Assembly: GCF_963664075.1 (NCBI RefSeq)
Contig: NZ_OY760916.1
Coordinates: 4,436,710-4,500,709 of the forward strand
Direction of reading: 5' to 3'
DNA: 64,000 bases
Source: an uncultured Desulfobulbus sp.
GTDB lineage: Bacteria; Desulfobacterota; Desulfobulbia; Desulfobulbales; Desulfobulbaceae
Position numbers and translations under genes: made by a program. The notes beneath the pieces were generated by a model, which saw only the letters and a list, made by a program, of their open reading frames with translations, was not told the origin of the DNA and made no database searches. How positions within the stretch are numbered: position 1 is the stretch's first letter; every line of letters begins with the position of its first letter. Shown here one piece after another: positions 63,233-64,000 of the stretch.

Positions 63233-64000
63233 ATGCGATTTTCGAAAAACAATGATGTTCTTGGTACCATCAATAGAGGCAACCCTGCGGAATCCGGTCT
63301 GTGTACACTCTGCCGGGCAGATTGCAAAGGGCAGTGCGAGACCTGGAAGTCCAGTCTGGTGGGACGGAAATTACTCTACCCCCGGGATTTCGGTGTGGTG
63401 ACGGCGGGCGCCAATAACACCACCCATGTCGGAGTTTCCTACAACTCTTTGCGTATTCAGGGGTATGCCTATGGTGCTCACGGCATGGCACAGGGACTCT
63501 CTGCCAACTCTAATACCTGTATTTTTCCCAATGTTGATTTAACCACCGAATTTGGCAGCTCGGTGAAAACCAAAAGCCGTTTACCGTTGATGACAGGAGC
63601 CCTCGGCTCGACCTTTATTGCAGCAAAATACTGGGATTCATTTGCAGTTGGTGGTGCCCTGGTGGGCATACCGATCGTTGTCGGTGAGAATGTGGTCGGT
63701 GTGGATAAGGCGGCTGAAATCAAAAACGGACGCATCATTAAAGCACCCGAGCTGGATCGGCGTATTGATACCTATCTCCGCTATTTTGATGGATACGGTG
63801 CGATTATCGTTCAATTGAATGTGGAAGATACCCGTAATGGCGTTGCCGAATATGTCGTCGAGAAATACGGGGAACAGTGTATCGTCGAGCTGAAGTGGGG
63901 GCAGGGGGCTAAGGATATCGGTGGTGAGATTCAGGTCGCCAATATCAACTATGCCCAGTTTCTCAAAAATAGGGGCTACATCGTTGATCCGGATCCAACC
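63233..64000 (+). CDS. 3'-partial FMN-binding glutamate synthase family protein
   Basis: 256 codons are visible from ATG 63233 (GAGGGAGAA upstream), and the frame is still open at the window end. An N-terminal cysteine motif (GLCTLCRADCKGQCETW) precedes a glutamate synthase-type FMN barrel (FGSSVKTKSRLPLMTGALGST, VVGENVVGVDKAAE, IVELKWGQGAKDIGGE). Family members form glutamate from 2-oxoglutarate and glutamine or ammonia. Control by the GAF-ANTAR leader suggests a nitrogen-responsive role. The exact reaction of this short, stand-alone type is not settled. Confidence 0.85.
   Translation, partial: MRFSKNNDVLGTINRGNPAESGLCTLCRADCKGQCETWKSSLVGRKLLYPRDFGVVTAGANNTTHVGVSYNSLRIQGYAYGAHGMAQGLSANSNTCIFPNVDLTTEFGSSVKTKSRLPLMTGALGSTFIAAKYWDSFAVGGALVGIPIVVGENVVGVDKAAEIKNGRIIKAPELDRRIDTYLRYFDGYGAIIVQLNVEDTRNGVAEYVVEKYGEQCIVELKWGQGAKDIGGEIQVANINYAQFLKNRGYIVDPDPT

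Overview
The window looks like part of the chromosome of an anaerobic Desulfobacterota bacterium, most likely a Desulfobulbales-type sulfate reducer. This is inferred from gene content (Eut microcompartment with Pdu-type redox parts, tRNA-Sec, paired DUF1538 proteins, many PAS kinases) and from base composition near 50% GC. No rRNA or other taxonomic marker is present, so the assignment is only moderately sure.

1-10.7 kb holds large Sec-exported proteins, all on the + strand: a 5'-partial VCBS/PKD/FlgD-Ig protein, an RHS/YD-repeat protein with a cysteine-rich tip, a small Ig-like protein, a TolB-like propeller and another FlgD-Ig protein. A single-gene IS66 element with a perfect 8-bp target duplication separates the first two. 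10.7-14.5 kb is an iron-type ABC importer operon ending in an exported ChrB-like protein. 14.7-16.3 kb is an IS1380-type element, next to a 5'-truncated SPFH (qmcA) remnant. 17.2-25.5 kb has a BtuF-like receptor, an acidic-tailed protein, tRNA-Sec, a periplasmic binding protein/PAS kinase/response regulator operon, a PilZ protein and an IHF/HU protein. 25.7-37 kb is housekeeping: 5'-nucleotidase lipoprotein, lepB, pyrB, pyrC, queC, sfsA, then gap-rimI-pgk-(small ORF)-tpiA-secG and tRNA-Leu(GAG).

37-54.9 kb is a nearly complete ethanolamine-utilisation microcompartment locus. The gene order is eat, eutS, eutV, eutW, eutA, eutB, eutC, eutL, eutK-like, eutE, eutM, eutT, pduL, an unknown Eut protein, eutN, a BMC-T gene, split eutQ, pduS-like, pduT-like and eutP. 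Ethanolamine enters through Eat. EutBC, with EutA and EutT for cofactor repair and supply, makes acetaldehyde and ammonia. EutE makes acetyl-CoA, PduL makes acetyl phosphate, and EutP/EutQ probably give acetate and ATP. No EutG alcohol dehydrogenase is seen. A PduS-like Fe-S flavoprotein and two cysteine-bearing trimeric shell proteins suggest that electrons leave the shell for respiration.

The most striking signal is regulatory. Three leaders (before eat, before eutA, and before an FMN-type glutamate synthase at the right edge) share one design: two hairpins with six-base loops carrying A1 and G4, with the second overlapping the 5' arm of an intrinsic terminator. This is the expected layout for ANTAR antitermination. 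Two ANTAR proteins are encoded: EutV, with its kinase EutW, and a GAF-ANTAR protein directly before the third leader.

54.9-64 kb holds a flavodoxin-like oxidoreductase, an MFS transporter, a compact minus-strand operon (two DUF1538 membrane proteins, PII-like, CBS pair, TrkA-gated K+ channel), a cupin, and the wHTH/GAF-ANTAR/glutamate synthase unit, which is cut by the window end.
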